Positions 10,741 to 21,700 of a stretch of DNA of 64,000 bases are shown one piece after another (within the stretch, counting starts at the first letter, position 1; the number at the start of each line of letters is the position of its first letter). The DNA lies in contig CM048840.1 of assembly GCA_026545765.1 (NCBI GenBank), positions 87,758,877 to 87,822,876 on the forward strand, read 5' to 3'. Both the position numbers and the translations under genes were made by a program. The DNA is from Plantago major. Lineage: Eukaryota; Streptophyta; Magnoliopsida; Lamiales; Plantaginaceae. The notes under the pieces are model-generated. The model searched no databases, had not been told where the DNA came from, and saw only the letters and a list, made by a program, of their open reading frames with translations.

Positions 10741-13110
10741 TAATCCCATATAATCGTCAATTGAAGTGAAGTATCGGCGCACATGAACATAGAATACTGC
10801 AATTAGGGTTGTCCATGAAGGATTTGTTTAAGTATATATCTAAGGAGAGTGACAGTGTATGACTTAGTTTTGTGGACAAGAACAATCCAGATGAAATCAT
10901 GAGGCATGTTGACGGCCGGTATGCTTTGCATGTGAAGCTATATGGAGAATATTCAAATTTTCCATACATTATAGGACTCATGTAGTTGAGAGGTTATCAC
11001 TCCACTTGGAGGGTTAGCAAAGTGCGAACGTTAAAGATGGTGAATACATACTCGATTACTTGAGAAGCCATATGCAAAGCAGTCAAAATTCTTACATTGG
11101 TTCGAACTGAACAAAGTTGATCCCGAAGCTCGAAAGCTTTTGTATCATGAATTGCCACAACATTATTGTTGGAATGAAAGGGAGAAGATATGGTCTCGCA
11201 TAAAAACAAATGCACAAAGTGTTGGGCATATACATAATGTGAGCATTATTAATGAGAACCAGTACTACATGAGACACATGTTGAATCATGTAAGAAATGC
11301 AACTTGCTACAAGGATATGAGAACGGTCAATGGTGTTATTTATGATCCATACAAGTCCGCATGTGGTTCCTTAGGTCTCTTATTTGATGACAGGGAGTAC
11401 GATAGTGGAATAATTGATGCAAGTTACTAGGATTCTTCCCCTGTCATCTATTCACAGTGTTGTTTCTATCTCACATCATGTCAATTCCTAAAGATGTTTG
11501 GTTGAAGACATTGGAATTCCTATCAGATGACCTATTGAATAACCAAAACAGAGGAAAAATAATCCAGACACTAACAACTATGGTTCAATATTATTTTATT
11601 AGACACACTTAAATATATATGCTTTATTACATTCATATTTTATATTACAATATACATGTCTGAAACTTACGGATGATCAGATTAAAGATTTGTCTTTATT
11701 GGAGATTGAGAAACTTCTAAGATTAAACTACAACTGTCTGACAATTTGAAGGTATACCTATACCTTCAGATGACATCATAAACAGTGCTACAAACCAGTT
11801 CATAGTGGATGAGACGTCTAACAATAAAGATGTTGAGAGCGAAGAGTTCAATTCATTGTATCCACGATTGACTGAGGAGCAACATACAATCTACGAGAAG
11901 ATAATCTCTTCTGTCAATTTGGGTGAAGGTTGAGTGTTGTTCTTTTGTGGATATGGAAGGATTGGGAAGACTTTTATATAGAGAACTTTATGCTCGGAAT
12001 CCAAAGGAGATATAGTTCCCCCAGTTGCATCGAGTGGTATTACATACTATTGCTTCCAAGGGGTGATGCAGTTCATTCGAGATTCAACATACCACTTCAT
12101 AATGAGTACTCAATATGCTCAAAGATCAGTGCAAATTCTGATGTTACAGAGTTATTAAAGCTTACTAAGCTTATTATATAGAACGAGGCTCCCATGACAA
12201 ATAATTTGCTTCGAGACAGTTGATCGGAGCTTGAGAGATGCTATGCATCGCCCTCATGACCCTTTTGGTGCCCTTGTGGTTGTTTTTTGTGGATATTTCA
12301 GTCTATTCTTCTTATGGTTCCTGGCGGGACCGAATACGATATAGTTAATGCAACTATTTACTCATCCAAAATATGGGCAACATGTGAAGTCCTCAATTTA
12401 ACTAAAAACCTGAGGTTGCAGGTCAATTTTTTGTTTCAATACTTTGAATTTGTTAAATTATTTACTATATAGTTGATTAACATTAAATTACATCACATGC
12501 AGTCTGGAAATTCACCTGCCGACCAGGCATTTCGGGGAGTGGATTTTACAAGTCAGTGATGGTGTTGCCGGTGAAAATAATGACGGTGAGGTTGATATTA
12601 AACTACCTAATGATCTACTCATCAAAGAGGTAGGTGATCCTATAAATACCATTGTTGACATTACGTACCCATCAATCCATCATTGTTAGAGCACTTGGCC
12701 AATCCGTCACTAGACAAATTACATCATTAATCGAGCCATTCTTGCACCTACAAATGATATTGTTAATGAAATTAATGAGTACGCCATTTCCATAAATTCA
12801 TGGTGAGTACTGAATATTTAAGCGTTGATAGCTTGAGTAGAGTGGATGATGTATCTCTGAGTGTTCACGGTTGAGTTTCTGAATAATATCAATTGTTCTT
12901 AACTCCCTAACCATATGATTGTTCTTAAGGTTGGTTACATGATCATGATGTTGCGTAACATTGATCAGGCTTCCGAACTTGGCAAGAGAACAAGGTTATA
13001 GTAATAAATCTTGGAAAGTATGTTATTTAGACAAAGATGTTATCTAGAATGAATGCGGAGAAAAGGTATTAATACCTAGAAAGATGATGAGTCAATCGGA
13101 CGACACAAAA
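10741..13110 (+). pseudogene. Degenerate Helitron helicase (Pif1-like) domain
   Basis: Broken frames on the + strand read as the C-terminal half of a plant Helitron transposase. About 11050-11430 gives the region around ELPQHYCWN and TVNGVIYDPYKSACG, which precedes the helicase. About 11860-12180 matches the Pif1 helicase start, with LTEEQ and a decayed Walker A (GYGRIGKT in place of GYGGTGKT). About 12190-12480 gives the Walker B and following motifs, and about 12500-13100 the later helicase motifs. Many frameshifts and stops; no function expected. The N-terminal Rep part is missing, presumably left of the nested copia elements. Confidence 0.8.
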
Positions 13111-13189
13111 TTCCCTATTCCATATTTCCGTACTCGACCCATTACAAAACCTGTGGGGTGGGCCCGATGATTTTTAGTGGGTTTTATAA

Positions 13190-13910
13190 CACGTACCCGC
13201 ACCTAACCCACAATTTTAAAACCCGTATACCCAACCCGCAATTTTAAAGTCAGGAAGACCTAAAACCCGAACCCAACCCGGAGTTTTGAAAAAAAATTAA
13301 AACACGAAAACAGTTGCCCGCATTTTTTTGTCGAGCCGCGGGAGGGGGGGGGGTCCCACCTACCCTACCTGGGCGAAAATGTTTCACCTCACGAAACAAT
13401 TTCCCATATGTTTTCGCAAATTGTTTTTTGGTCGGCCAGGGGTTGCTGTACCCCACCTACACTACCCCGGGTGAATTTTTTTTTATCTCACGTGAACAAT
13501 TTCTCACATGTTTTCGCGACAAAATTTTTTTGGGTCAGACGGGGTGGGGGTTGGGGTAGGGTACCCCACTCACCTTACCCGGGTGAAAATTTTTATCTCA
13601 CGAAAATAATTTTTCGCATGTTTTCGCGATTTTTTTTGTTGGGGGGGGGGGGGTCCACCCACCCTACCCAGGTGAAAAACTATTATCTCACGAAAATAAT
13701 TCCCCACATGTTTTGGCGAAAACATTTTTTGATTGGGGGGGGGGGGGTAGTACAGGTCGGATTCTGGGCGGATCATTGGTCAAATTTGGGTACGGGTCGA
13801 ATTCGGATCGGGTTCTGTACGGGTTGGGTCCAAAACGGGTCTTAAAGCGGGTTGGGTTTTGAGCAGGGCGAGTTTTGGACGGGTGTAGAACCCAACCCGT
13901 ACCCGTACAT
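13190..13910. repeat. GC-rich inverted-repeat block with tandem units
   Basis: Interrupts the Helitron helicase. Both flanks are full of AACCCG-type (left) and CGGGTT-type (right) motifs, giving overall inverted symmetry. Between them, at about 13340-13750, lie four tandem copies of a unit of roughly 100-110 bp. Each copy has a poly-G/poly-C run, TACCC-type pairs, GGTGAAAA, ATCTCACG and CATGTTTTCGCG. It resembles a foldback element or a MITE carrying a minisatellite. Small open frames here are a by-product of the repeats. Confidence 0.65.
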
Positions 13911-13969
13911 AAATAATTTGTCGGATTTTAACGGGTTCGGCTAGGTCCTACCAAATTACATGCCTATAT

Positions 13970-14020
13970 GATACAACTACAAATGTTGTATACAAAGAGG
14001 TCCTCGACAAACTATAAGGT
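13970..14020 (+). pseudogene. Helitron helicase extreme C-terminus
   Basis: A short frame reads TTNVVYKEVL and then stops. This motif is the usual last segment of plant Helitron helicases. Together with the upstream helicase and the terminus at 14277-14306 it shows that the GC-rich block replaced or interrupted the region before it. Confidence 0.7.
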
Positions 14021-14276
14021 AATTTTAAATTTATTACCTTATAAACCTTGAAGACTTGAACATATAGTTTACAATAAATGATTACTATTAGCACATTGCG
14101 TTAACTCTTCTTTACATGTTATTTTACAGGAAATGATTGGCTTTAATTAATCTCTTTATTACACAAGTGTTTGAAATTTCGAATATTGTAGTACTTTCTT
14201 ATACTATATTTTTTGTACATTATCTTTGAATAATAAATGTGTTGTTTGAGACATTTTTATATATGTTTCTCTAATA

Positions 14277-14306
14277 CCCGTCGAATTTCGACGGGCCAGA
14301 AACTAG
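14277..14306 (+). mobile_element. Helitron 3' terminus (hairpin plus CTAG)
   Basis: A perfect 9-bp inverted repeat (CCCGTCGAA, one base, TTCGACGGG; 14277-14295) is followed 7 nt later by CTAG (14303-14306) and then T. This is the canonical Helitron 3' end: a short GC-rich hairpin just before CTRR, inserted before a T. It closes the element whose helicase remnant starts near 10741. Confidence 0.8.
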
Positions 14307-14999
14307 TTCAAACTTGAAGGTAAGTGTCTCTATAAATCAGACAAAATGGTACAAAACTTTTGTATCTTAGTGAGAAGTCTGGAGCCTTTCTGTTAGAGAG
14401 TACGAATTGTGCATTTAATGCACTGTACTTGTTGTCCTCTCCTTTCGTTAACGGATAGAAATATACTCAGAAATCGTTGAGTAATTTGTCTCCTCTTTCA
14501 GTAAGACTTTGTCATCAAAAAGCTAGTTCTGAGTATAAAAGAGTAAGTGTATTGTAGGTCAAGAGACACGTTTAGAACATACCTGGTCACTTGGTGAAGT
14601 GAGCCTATTTATAATTCTTGGCGGTGGATGTCATTGTTGTTAGACATGTGTCCACTGTAGAGTGGTACGGGCTCCGGACACCTTCAATTTTCTGTCCTTT
14701 TCTTGCTGATGTCTTCCTGAGAATTGCGTATAACTTGACCGGTGCAAGGTGCTCCTGAGACATGTCTCCAAGGCCAAGATCCAAACCGTATAACTTAGTT
14801 TTTCATAATCGGTGGAATACATGTTTCAATCCAATAGAACCCAACAGTCTATTTGCGAGTAGAAAATCGGCCTACTTTATAGAGAAAGCGCAGTGGATGA
14901 CGAAAAAGCGGTGTATACTATTATTATTATTATATTAATAAATTGATAATAAAATAAAATAGGCTGGACAAGTCTATACGAAAGAATCACCATCATTTA
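14307..14999. other. Intergenic, upstream of glutamate-cysteine ligase
   Basis: No gene seen. Contains an AT-rich run (about 14920-14962) that could hold the TATA element of the downstream gene, and no recognisable transposon. Only short spurious frames. Confidence 0.5.
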
Positions 15000-15939
15000 G
15001 CACACACACATACCCAACAACCAAAGCTAAGCACTCTCAGCGGCTGGAAATTTCTTTCTCCAACCCGCTAAAGGTAATCTTCCATTTCACTGTTAATTAC
15101 TCTTTCTTCCTACTTAATTCTCCCAATTTCCACGATTCTTGTCGATTTTTCTCACGGTTACCTAGATTTCAATCTTCACGTACGTTTAATTTGTGTAGAT
15201 TTCTGTTTTATCTTTCGTATACCAGTTGAAATGCATTTTGTGAACCTGTGAATTTGTGTGAGTATCAATGGATTTCAGCTCAACTGTTTCCTGTGTTGGT
15301 GAAACCATAGAATGGACAAGTGTTGGTGAAATGAAATGAGTCTCCCAATATTTGCATAGCTGACTGATACTACAGTCATGTAGTTTTGGCTAGGGTGTTT
15401 GAATTGGTCTTCATTGAGATTGGTTTCTTAGCTAACTTTTTGTCATTTTATGTTCAATCGGCTGATATTTATGTTTATACTATGATTTAATCATTTGCTT
15501 ACTGTAGGATTCTACATTGTCATCTCATACCTGCTGTGGGTGACTAATCTCAATTTTAAGGCTCTGGCTTATCACCTCTATGATGGCCTGTTCCTAGCTG
15601 GTGGCTATAAACTAGCTGATTTGTTTTTACATACCATATTTAACAAATTAACTAGCTTATTAGCTAATTAATTTACTAAACACTTTTATAATAATCAACT
15701 AGCTTATCAACTAGTTTTGCTAAATAGGGTATTTCATTGTTGTACTACATCAGTATTGGACTTGTAATAATTCGGTAACTGGAGATGTCTCGACTTAGGA
15801 ATTTTAGGTGTATTACATTCACTTTTCGTATTGGAATGGTTTCTCAGGACTGACACTATTGAAAGTTGTTTGCATCCTTTTGTTCTGTTCTGAAAGATAG
15901 TTCCTAAAGTTTTTATTCGCTTCATCTTTAGATTGAGTG
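15000..15939 (+). promoter_or_regulatory. 5' leader exon and leader intron of GCL gene
   Basis: A transcribed leader probably starts near 14990-15030 and ends at 15073 (AAAG before GTAATC). A leader intron of 858 bp (15074-15931) ends in TTTAG, and the coding exon begins 8 nt before the ATG at 15940. The donor is followed by C/T-rich sequence as in many plant leader introns. The transcription start is inferred. The intron also carries an AT-rich CTAGCTTAT-type repeat (about 15595-15735). Confidence 0.6.
15595..15735. repeat. AT-rich CTAGCTTAT repeat, possible MITE remnant
   Basis: Lies in the leader intron. It begins near AGCTGGTGGCTATAAACTAG and ends near CAACTAGTTTTGCTAAATAG, with several CTAGCTTAT-type motifs on both strands between. 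The pattern resembles small plant hAT- or MULE-type MITEs, but I see no clean target duplication. Confidence 0.35.
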
Positions 15940-18900
15940 ATGGCATTGATTTCCCGGACTGGTTCAACACATTGCATTCATTCTGAAACCATACAACACA
16001 AAAAAAGACATAATGGAGTCGACCGACTTGCTTACTCTATGGACACAGCAAAAACTAAGGAAATCTCCTTTCTCACAAGCTCTGCTTTCTGCGGTTCCTT
16101 GAGAGCCACACAAAGCCAGAGTTTAGATGGAAATGAAATGGGACAGAGGAGATGGCATCGGTTGATTGTTGCTGCTAGTCCTCCTACAGAAGATACTGCT
16201 GTTGCGGCAGAGCCTCTCACTAAAGAAGATCTTGTAGGTTACCTTGCTTCTGGTTGCAAGCCCAAGGAAAAATGGAGGTTCAACTTCTAGCTCCCATTGG
16301 TACTTATAGTTTGCATCTATTTTTTTTTTTCATGAAAACATTCTCAAATTTTAAAATGGATATGCCTGCACAATTTATTATTTCAAACTTTGAAACGTTG
16401 TAAAACAATCGTTTAGAGCGGTTTGAAAATGTAGATGCTTATTTTCTCATGTTTTCACAATTCTTTTCTGTCCTTCGGCAAAAGAGATGGGAATTCGGTC
16501 ATGTTATGTGACGTAGTTAATTGTTATGGTTGTCTATATTGTAGTCACATTCTTTTCTTAGGTTGCAACATTACCCCTCTCCCCGCCTCCCCACTTCTAC
16601 CAAAAGGTTGCCATCATATTCACTATTGCACTCTATTTCAATGACCTTTGCCAAGTACGTAAAGGTTGAATTTTGATTGCTTCTCTGGAGGAAGAAATGC
16701 ATCTGTAGGTGTTGAATGGTTCATTTATTAACGCTGGTGTACATCTATATATTGCTGAGTATGCAGGATAGGGACTGAACATGAAAAGTTTGGGTTTGAA
16801 ATGGGGACATTACAACCCATGAAATATGAGCAGATTTCAGAGCTGCTTTACAGTATTTCTGAGAGATTTGATTGGGATAAGATAATGGAAGGTGATTACA
16901 TTATTGGACTAAAACAGGTACGACCATTTCTGTGTTCATTTTCTTGCTGAATTATTCTTGTCTTCTTGAGGAGCCGGTAACTATTGGACATTAGATGATG
17001 GCAATTACATTTCTTTTTTTTGATCTCTGTCCATCTCTGAAACATGTCAATAATCCACATGTCAAGATTTGTTCAATATAGGGATTCTTTCCTTAAATCT
17101 TGAATGCCATTTACACACCTTGCATTGAAACGGAATGCTCCTTTATATTCCTTGATGTAACTCTAAAATAATATAATTATTTGTCAGGGAAAACAAAGTA
17201 TTTCACTGGAGCCTGGGGGCCAGTTTGAGCTTAGTGGTGCACCTCTTGAAACTCTGCATCAAACTTGTGCAGAAGTAAATTCACATCTATATCAGGTCAG
17301 GATACACGCGTTATGAAACTCTGGGCCCAATTCAGTTGACACCTTTATCTGTTTGACTACTTGTTTATGGCATGTAATGACAGCAATACAGTATTCTGGT
17401 ATTTCTTCGTCATTTAAAAAAATGTTCTGCCTGCCTCCAGTGTTTTTGTATTAGCTTCTGAAACCATGAATGAAACATGTCATTCATCTGGAAATATGTG
17501 TTAATTGAACAGATGCTGCACAATAGTTAAGAATAAGCAAATAAAGGACCATTGGTAGATTCTTACAAAATTTTTCATTACATGAGGTTGGAGCAGTCTC
17601 ACCTTCTGGTTATTGCAGTTTAATCAGTTCACGTCTGAACTCAAGTGACAGATATTCTACAGGAAGCATATAATTTGCCAAGCTTTAATAACTGGTTGAA
17701 ATTGCTCACTATCTTGCTAAGCTGTGATTTAATTTTTTATTCCTCAGAAAAGTTTGTAGACAAATAATTTTTCCCGCCAAATCGGGGTCCAACAGTTTGT
17801 TTTAGCTTCATGGCTGTTACCTGAAATGCTCAGGTCAAGGCTGTTGCCGAGGAGATGAAAATTGGATTCTTAGGAATTGGCTTCCAGCCCAAATGGAGAC
17901 GTGAAGATATACCAATAATGCCAAAGGTAATGTTAAGACCAAGATTCATACCTGTAGATATTGTGTTTGTTGTGAGGAGGAGCAGCAACTTTTAGTTGAT
18001 GCTTAACTACCTTCAGCCCAGCCTTAACAAACACTCAGAGGATATTGGGAATTCTTAGTGCATATTGGCTTGGATGAAGGGGGTAGCTCCGTTGGTAAGA
18101 CGCGTCCCCTCCAACCAATAGGTACCGGGGGAATCCAGTTGCATTTGCTTTTCAAAAAAGAAGTGCATTTTGTCGCAAGGCTTGTATTGGAAATAAGAAA
18201 GTGTCTCTTGTAGTGGGAATACACTATAGCTAACTAACTATAGAAGTATCTGAAAATACTTGGAATTTATTTTTTTTTGGAATCTCATTTAGATTTCTAT
18301 CATGATTTTGTGACTGTATAGTAGACATTTTTTTTCCTTGAGGCCTTACTTAGAATATATGTTGGCTTTGCAACTCCACGTCCCACCTCAAGGATTTGTC
18401 AACTTCCGAAGGATAATACTCATTCGTAAGTGAAAGAGAATCATTGGAACAATGTTAAAGTTGATTCCTATGCGAGTGATGATTATATAATAGTAGAATT
18501 GGTGAAAGAGTATAGAACAGCAGTATCCCTAAAGATTCTCGTGGCATTTCATGACTATCCAACTTTTACGGTCTGTACTTGTAGTTTAGGGGTTATACTC
18601 AACTGACCATTTAGCTTTCCCTGAGCCACTGGTCAGTTTTCATTTGATGTGCTGCTCAGAACTTCGTAAGCTGCATTTCATTTTTTAGAGAAATAAATAA
18701 GGTAAAATTGTTAAGCATGCATGACACCGTGAGCTTATTTGAACTTACTCTGTTGCAATTTTCAATTCGTGCCAATTTGCTTCTTGCAAAGTACACCAGC
18801 TTTATTAAATAACATATAATGACCTGGTACTCATATTGAAACATATGATTTGCCTCAGGGAAGATACGAGATTATGAGAAATTATATGCCAAAAGTTGGA

Positions 18901-21700
18901 TCACTTGGACTTGATATGATGTTTCGAACATGTACAGTTCAGGTTAGGAACTATTCTTTATTTTGTTTTAGCAGACATTAAAAAATGTTATACTTTTGTC
19001 GTGGCAGTGAATTAAACGGAATCCTCAGGACTTCCATTCTGAAGCCTATATGTTACCATACCAACACTACTGTTTCAACTTGTATTCTACAGGTGAATCT
19101 GGATTTTCACTCTGAAGCCGATATGATAAGGAAGTTCCGGGCTGGTCTTGCCTTGCAACCTGTGAGTTTTGTATATCACTTTACTGGAAGTTTGTTCAGT
19201 TTTGAGCAATCTAACACCATTTTGCAACACAGATAGCCACAGCAATCTTCGCAAATTCACCGTTCACTGAAGGGAAACCAAATGGTTATCTTAGCATGAG
19301 AAGGTAGTTTTCTGTCTTCACAAGATTTGGATGTTGCCCTTTGTTATAGTGTTGCTCTATATTGCAAATGTTAGAAATGCACATCCGGTTCAGTCTTTTA
19401 AAGATTAGGTTTAATGATAAATAATTTTTTCCGCTGCAGTCAAATTTGGACGGACACTGACAATAACCGTGCTGGGATGCTTCCATTTGTGTTTCATGAC
19501 TCGTTTGGGTAAGTTACCTTTGAATTGTAAGCTTCAGTTTGGGACAACTTCATGTTACTGGTTCATCTTTAACCACCTAACCCTGTCCACCCAGTATTTC
19601 GTCTATAGATATCTTGAAACAATTCAATTTTCTTTTATTTATATAATCTGAGATAAATTATATATAACTTAATTATTAAGGATCTACATGCTATTGTTTG
19701 GTACAGGTTTGAGCAATATGTAGATTATGCTCTTGATGTTCCAATGTACTTCGTCTATCGGAATAAAAAGTATATTGATTGTTCTGGGTTGTCATTCCGG
19801 GTTCTTATCCATCCTTGATTCTTTGTCCATAAATATTTCCATTTTCTGTAAAAGAATCTGTTACTTTATGTGACTAGTTATTTCTGATTATAATTGCTTC
19901 AGGATTTTATGGCCGGAAAACTTCCTTCTCTTCCGGGTGAATATCCAAATTTAAATGACTGGGAGAATCATTTGACAACAATATTTCCGGAGGTAATGTT
20001 TTTAGATTAAAACGCTGAAAAGTGGTATGTAGTTTTTTTTATGGTCTCATAAGTTCAGTGATTTACTTTTTCAGGTCAGGCTGAAAAGATACTTGGAAAT
20101 GAGAGGTGCTGACGGAGGACCTTGGAGAAGGCTATGTGCTCTGCCTGCATTTTGGGTATATTTTGCTTGAAATTAAGATTTTATATTCCCGCTTGCTTTT
20201 GATGAGTTGCAGATACATGCATGTGCATTTACATGTATCAAGTTCATGTATGCATGCATATTATAACCTTGGATACTACTTAATATGTTGGATTTTACCT
20301 CTGTATACCGAGTTCTCAGAGATGGGAGTATGTATGAGCATCTGCCGGTCTGTGTATTTTATTTTTTTTCAGATGCATATTTGTAACCTACCATCTATTT
20401 TATTTCAGGTGGGTATCTTATATGATGATATATCCCTGCAAACTGTTCTGGACATGGTAGCTGATTGGACTCCAGAAGAGAGACTGATGCTAAGGAATAA
20501 GGTAAAAACTTTAGCTGGTTATTGTTACTTAGAAGTTAGAACAGGACGTACATACTGTGAGCTCGGTACATGATTGCCTTAAACATTATGCTTATTTTTG
20601 CTTATTCTTTCTAAAATCTGTTTTGCATTCATTGTCATAAGACATGAATTTCTGCTTAACCTGGGCCTTACTCACGAAAAGAGGGTACGAATATGCATAT
20701 TGTCATACAATCTCAAGTGTTCTTCATTTAATTCAAGTTTGTGTCCAGCTAATATGGAGCTGAAATTGTCTAGCAAGTAGCAAGTTTACATTCTTGTTAT
20801 GCCAATGCCATGGGTATGAGTCTTATGACTGCCGTCTCCAACATGATGGTGCCCATTAATAGGAGTGAATGTCCTTCAATTGAAACCTGAACTTCATTCT
20901 ATTCGGAACATATTTTCAACTATGGTGACATGAATGCCATCATGACATGTTTAGTATTGTTAGACACAATCAACATTAGGCGAGCTTTCCTGTGTGCTAT
21001 CCTGCTATTGACGAGATTCATGACCTAAAACACTTAATCACCCATTATATGTCACACGAATCTATCAGTAGTGGTATTGCCTTTTAATGAAAACCTGTGG
21101 TGCTCTGTTCTCATTTTGAGCTAATGCTGCAAAGTATTTAGCTATTTCCTTTGAGATAATGCTATTTGAGTCTTACGTGGCACTACGTAAACTCTTTTTC
21201 TACTACGAAGAAACTCATTCAATTTGATTCTTTATACAGGTACCAAAGACTGGTCTTAAGACACCATTTCGAGATGGACTGCTGAAGCATGTTGCGCAGG
21301 AAGTTGTGAAGTTGGCAAAGGTTCTTTTAGAGGCTATTTTAAATTTGTCTTGGAATAACTTAATTATGGCTTCAAATCAAAGGATGTCTTCCCAATTATC
21401 ACATCTGTTTATTTATGCGGACATCCATCTTTTTGTAGGATGGGTTGGAGAGAAGAGGCTTCAAGGAAACAGGATTTCTTAATGAAGTATCAGAAGTCGT
21501 TAATACAGGCAAGTATTTCAGAGTTTCTACCTTTTATCTTTCATCTGGTTCTTATCTTGAAAATTGCTCATATCTTGGACTAACCTCTCTTGTTAAAATT
21601 ACGCATATCAGGTGTAACCCCAGCTGAGAAGCTGCTTGAATTGTACAATGGAAAGTGGGGACAAAGCGTAGATCCTGTTTTTGAGGAACTTCTCTACTAA
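15940..21700 (+). CDS. GSH1: Glutamate-cysteine ligase, chloroplastic
   Basis: Catalyses ATP-dependent joining of glutamate and cysteine, the rate-limiting step of glutathione synthesis, in plastids. Fifteen coding exons: 15940-16277, 16767-16917, 17188-17295, 17834-17926, 18859-18942, 19093-19161, 19233-19303, 19440-19508, 19707-19800, 19903-19992, 20075-20155, 20409-20501, 21240-21320, 21439-21508, 21612-21700. They total 1581 nt, 526 residues, near the usual plant length, with no break in frame. Residues 1 to about 75 look like a transit peptide (Ser/Arg-rich, ending near VAA). [10 protein letters not shown] (residues 115-124) and [18 protein letters not shown] (399-416) are family signatures. 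Cys190 and Cys410 match the conserved regulatory disulfide pair (same spacing, 220). The partner of Cys353 is Ser368, so the second disulfide cannot form. The last intron has a GC donor. The ATG follows a leader intron. Confidence 0.97.
18063..18165 (+). repeat. Possible tRNA-derived SINE remnant in GCL intron
   Basis: GTAGCTCCGTTGGTAAG (from about 18082) resembles a pol III A box, and GGTACCGGGGGAATCC (from about 18121) a decayed B box, about 40 bp apart as in tRNA-like SINE heads. An A-rich tail follows. AGTGCATNTTG-like sequences on both sides (18057 and 18162) could be target duplications. Degenerate; in the intron after exon 17834-17926. Confidence 0.4.
21509..21611 (+). other. GC-AG intron in GCL gene (last intron)
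   Basis: The exon ends ACAG and the intron begins GCAAGT and ends ATCAG. Only this junction keeps the frame (V-N-T-G-V-T-P). GC-AG introns are a known minority class in plants; the extended GCAAGT donor fits that class. Confidence 0.85.

Noticed and set aside
10742-10981. A new small - strand protein (74 codons).
   Set aside because: It lies opposite the Helitron helicase remnant, which reads in the + direction and explains the sequence.
13314-13845. Several overlapping open frames on both strands (60-145 codons).
   Set aside because: They run through the G/C-rich tandem units and are low-complexity by-products. Both strands are open and no domain is seen.
20106-20573. A 155-codon frame on the + strand.
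   Set aside because: It runs through two GCL exons and the intron between them. The exon parts belong to GCL, and the rest is intron read-through.
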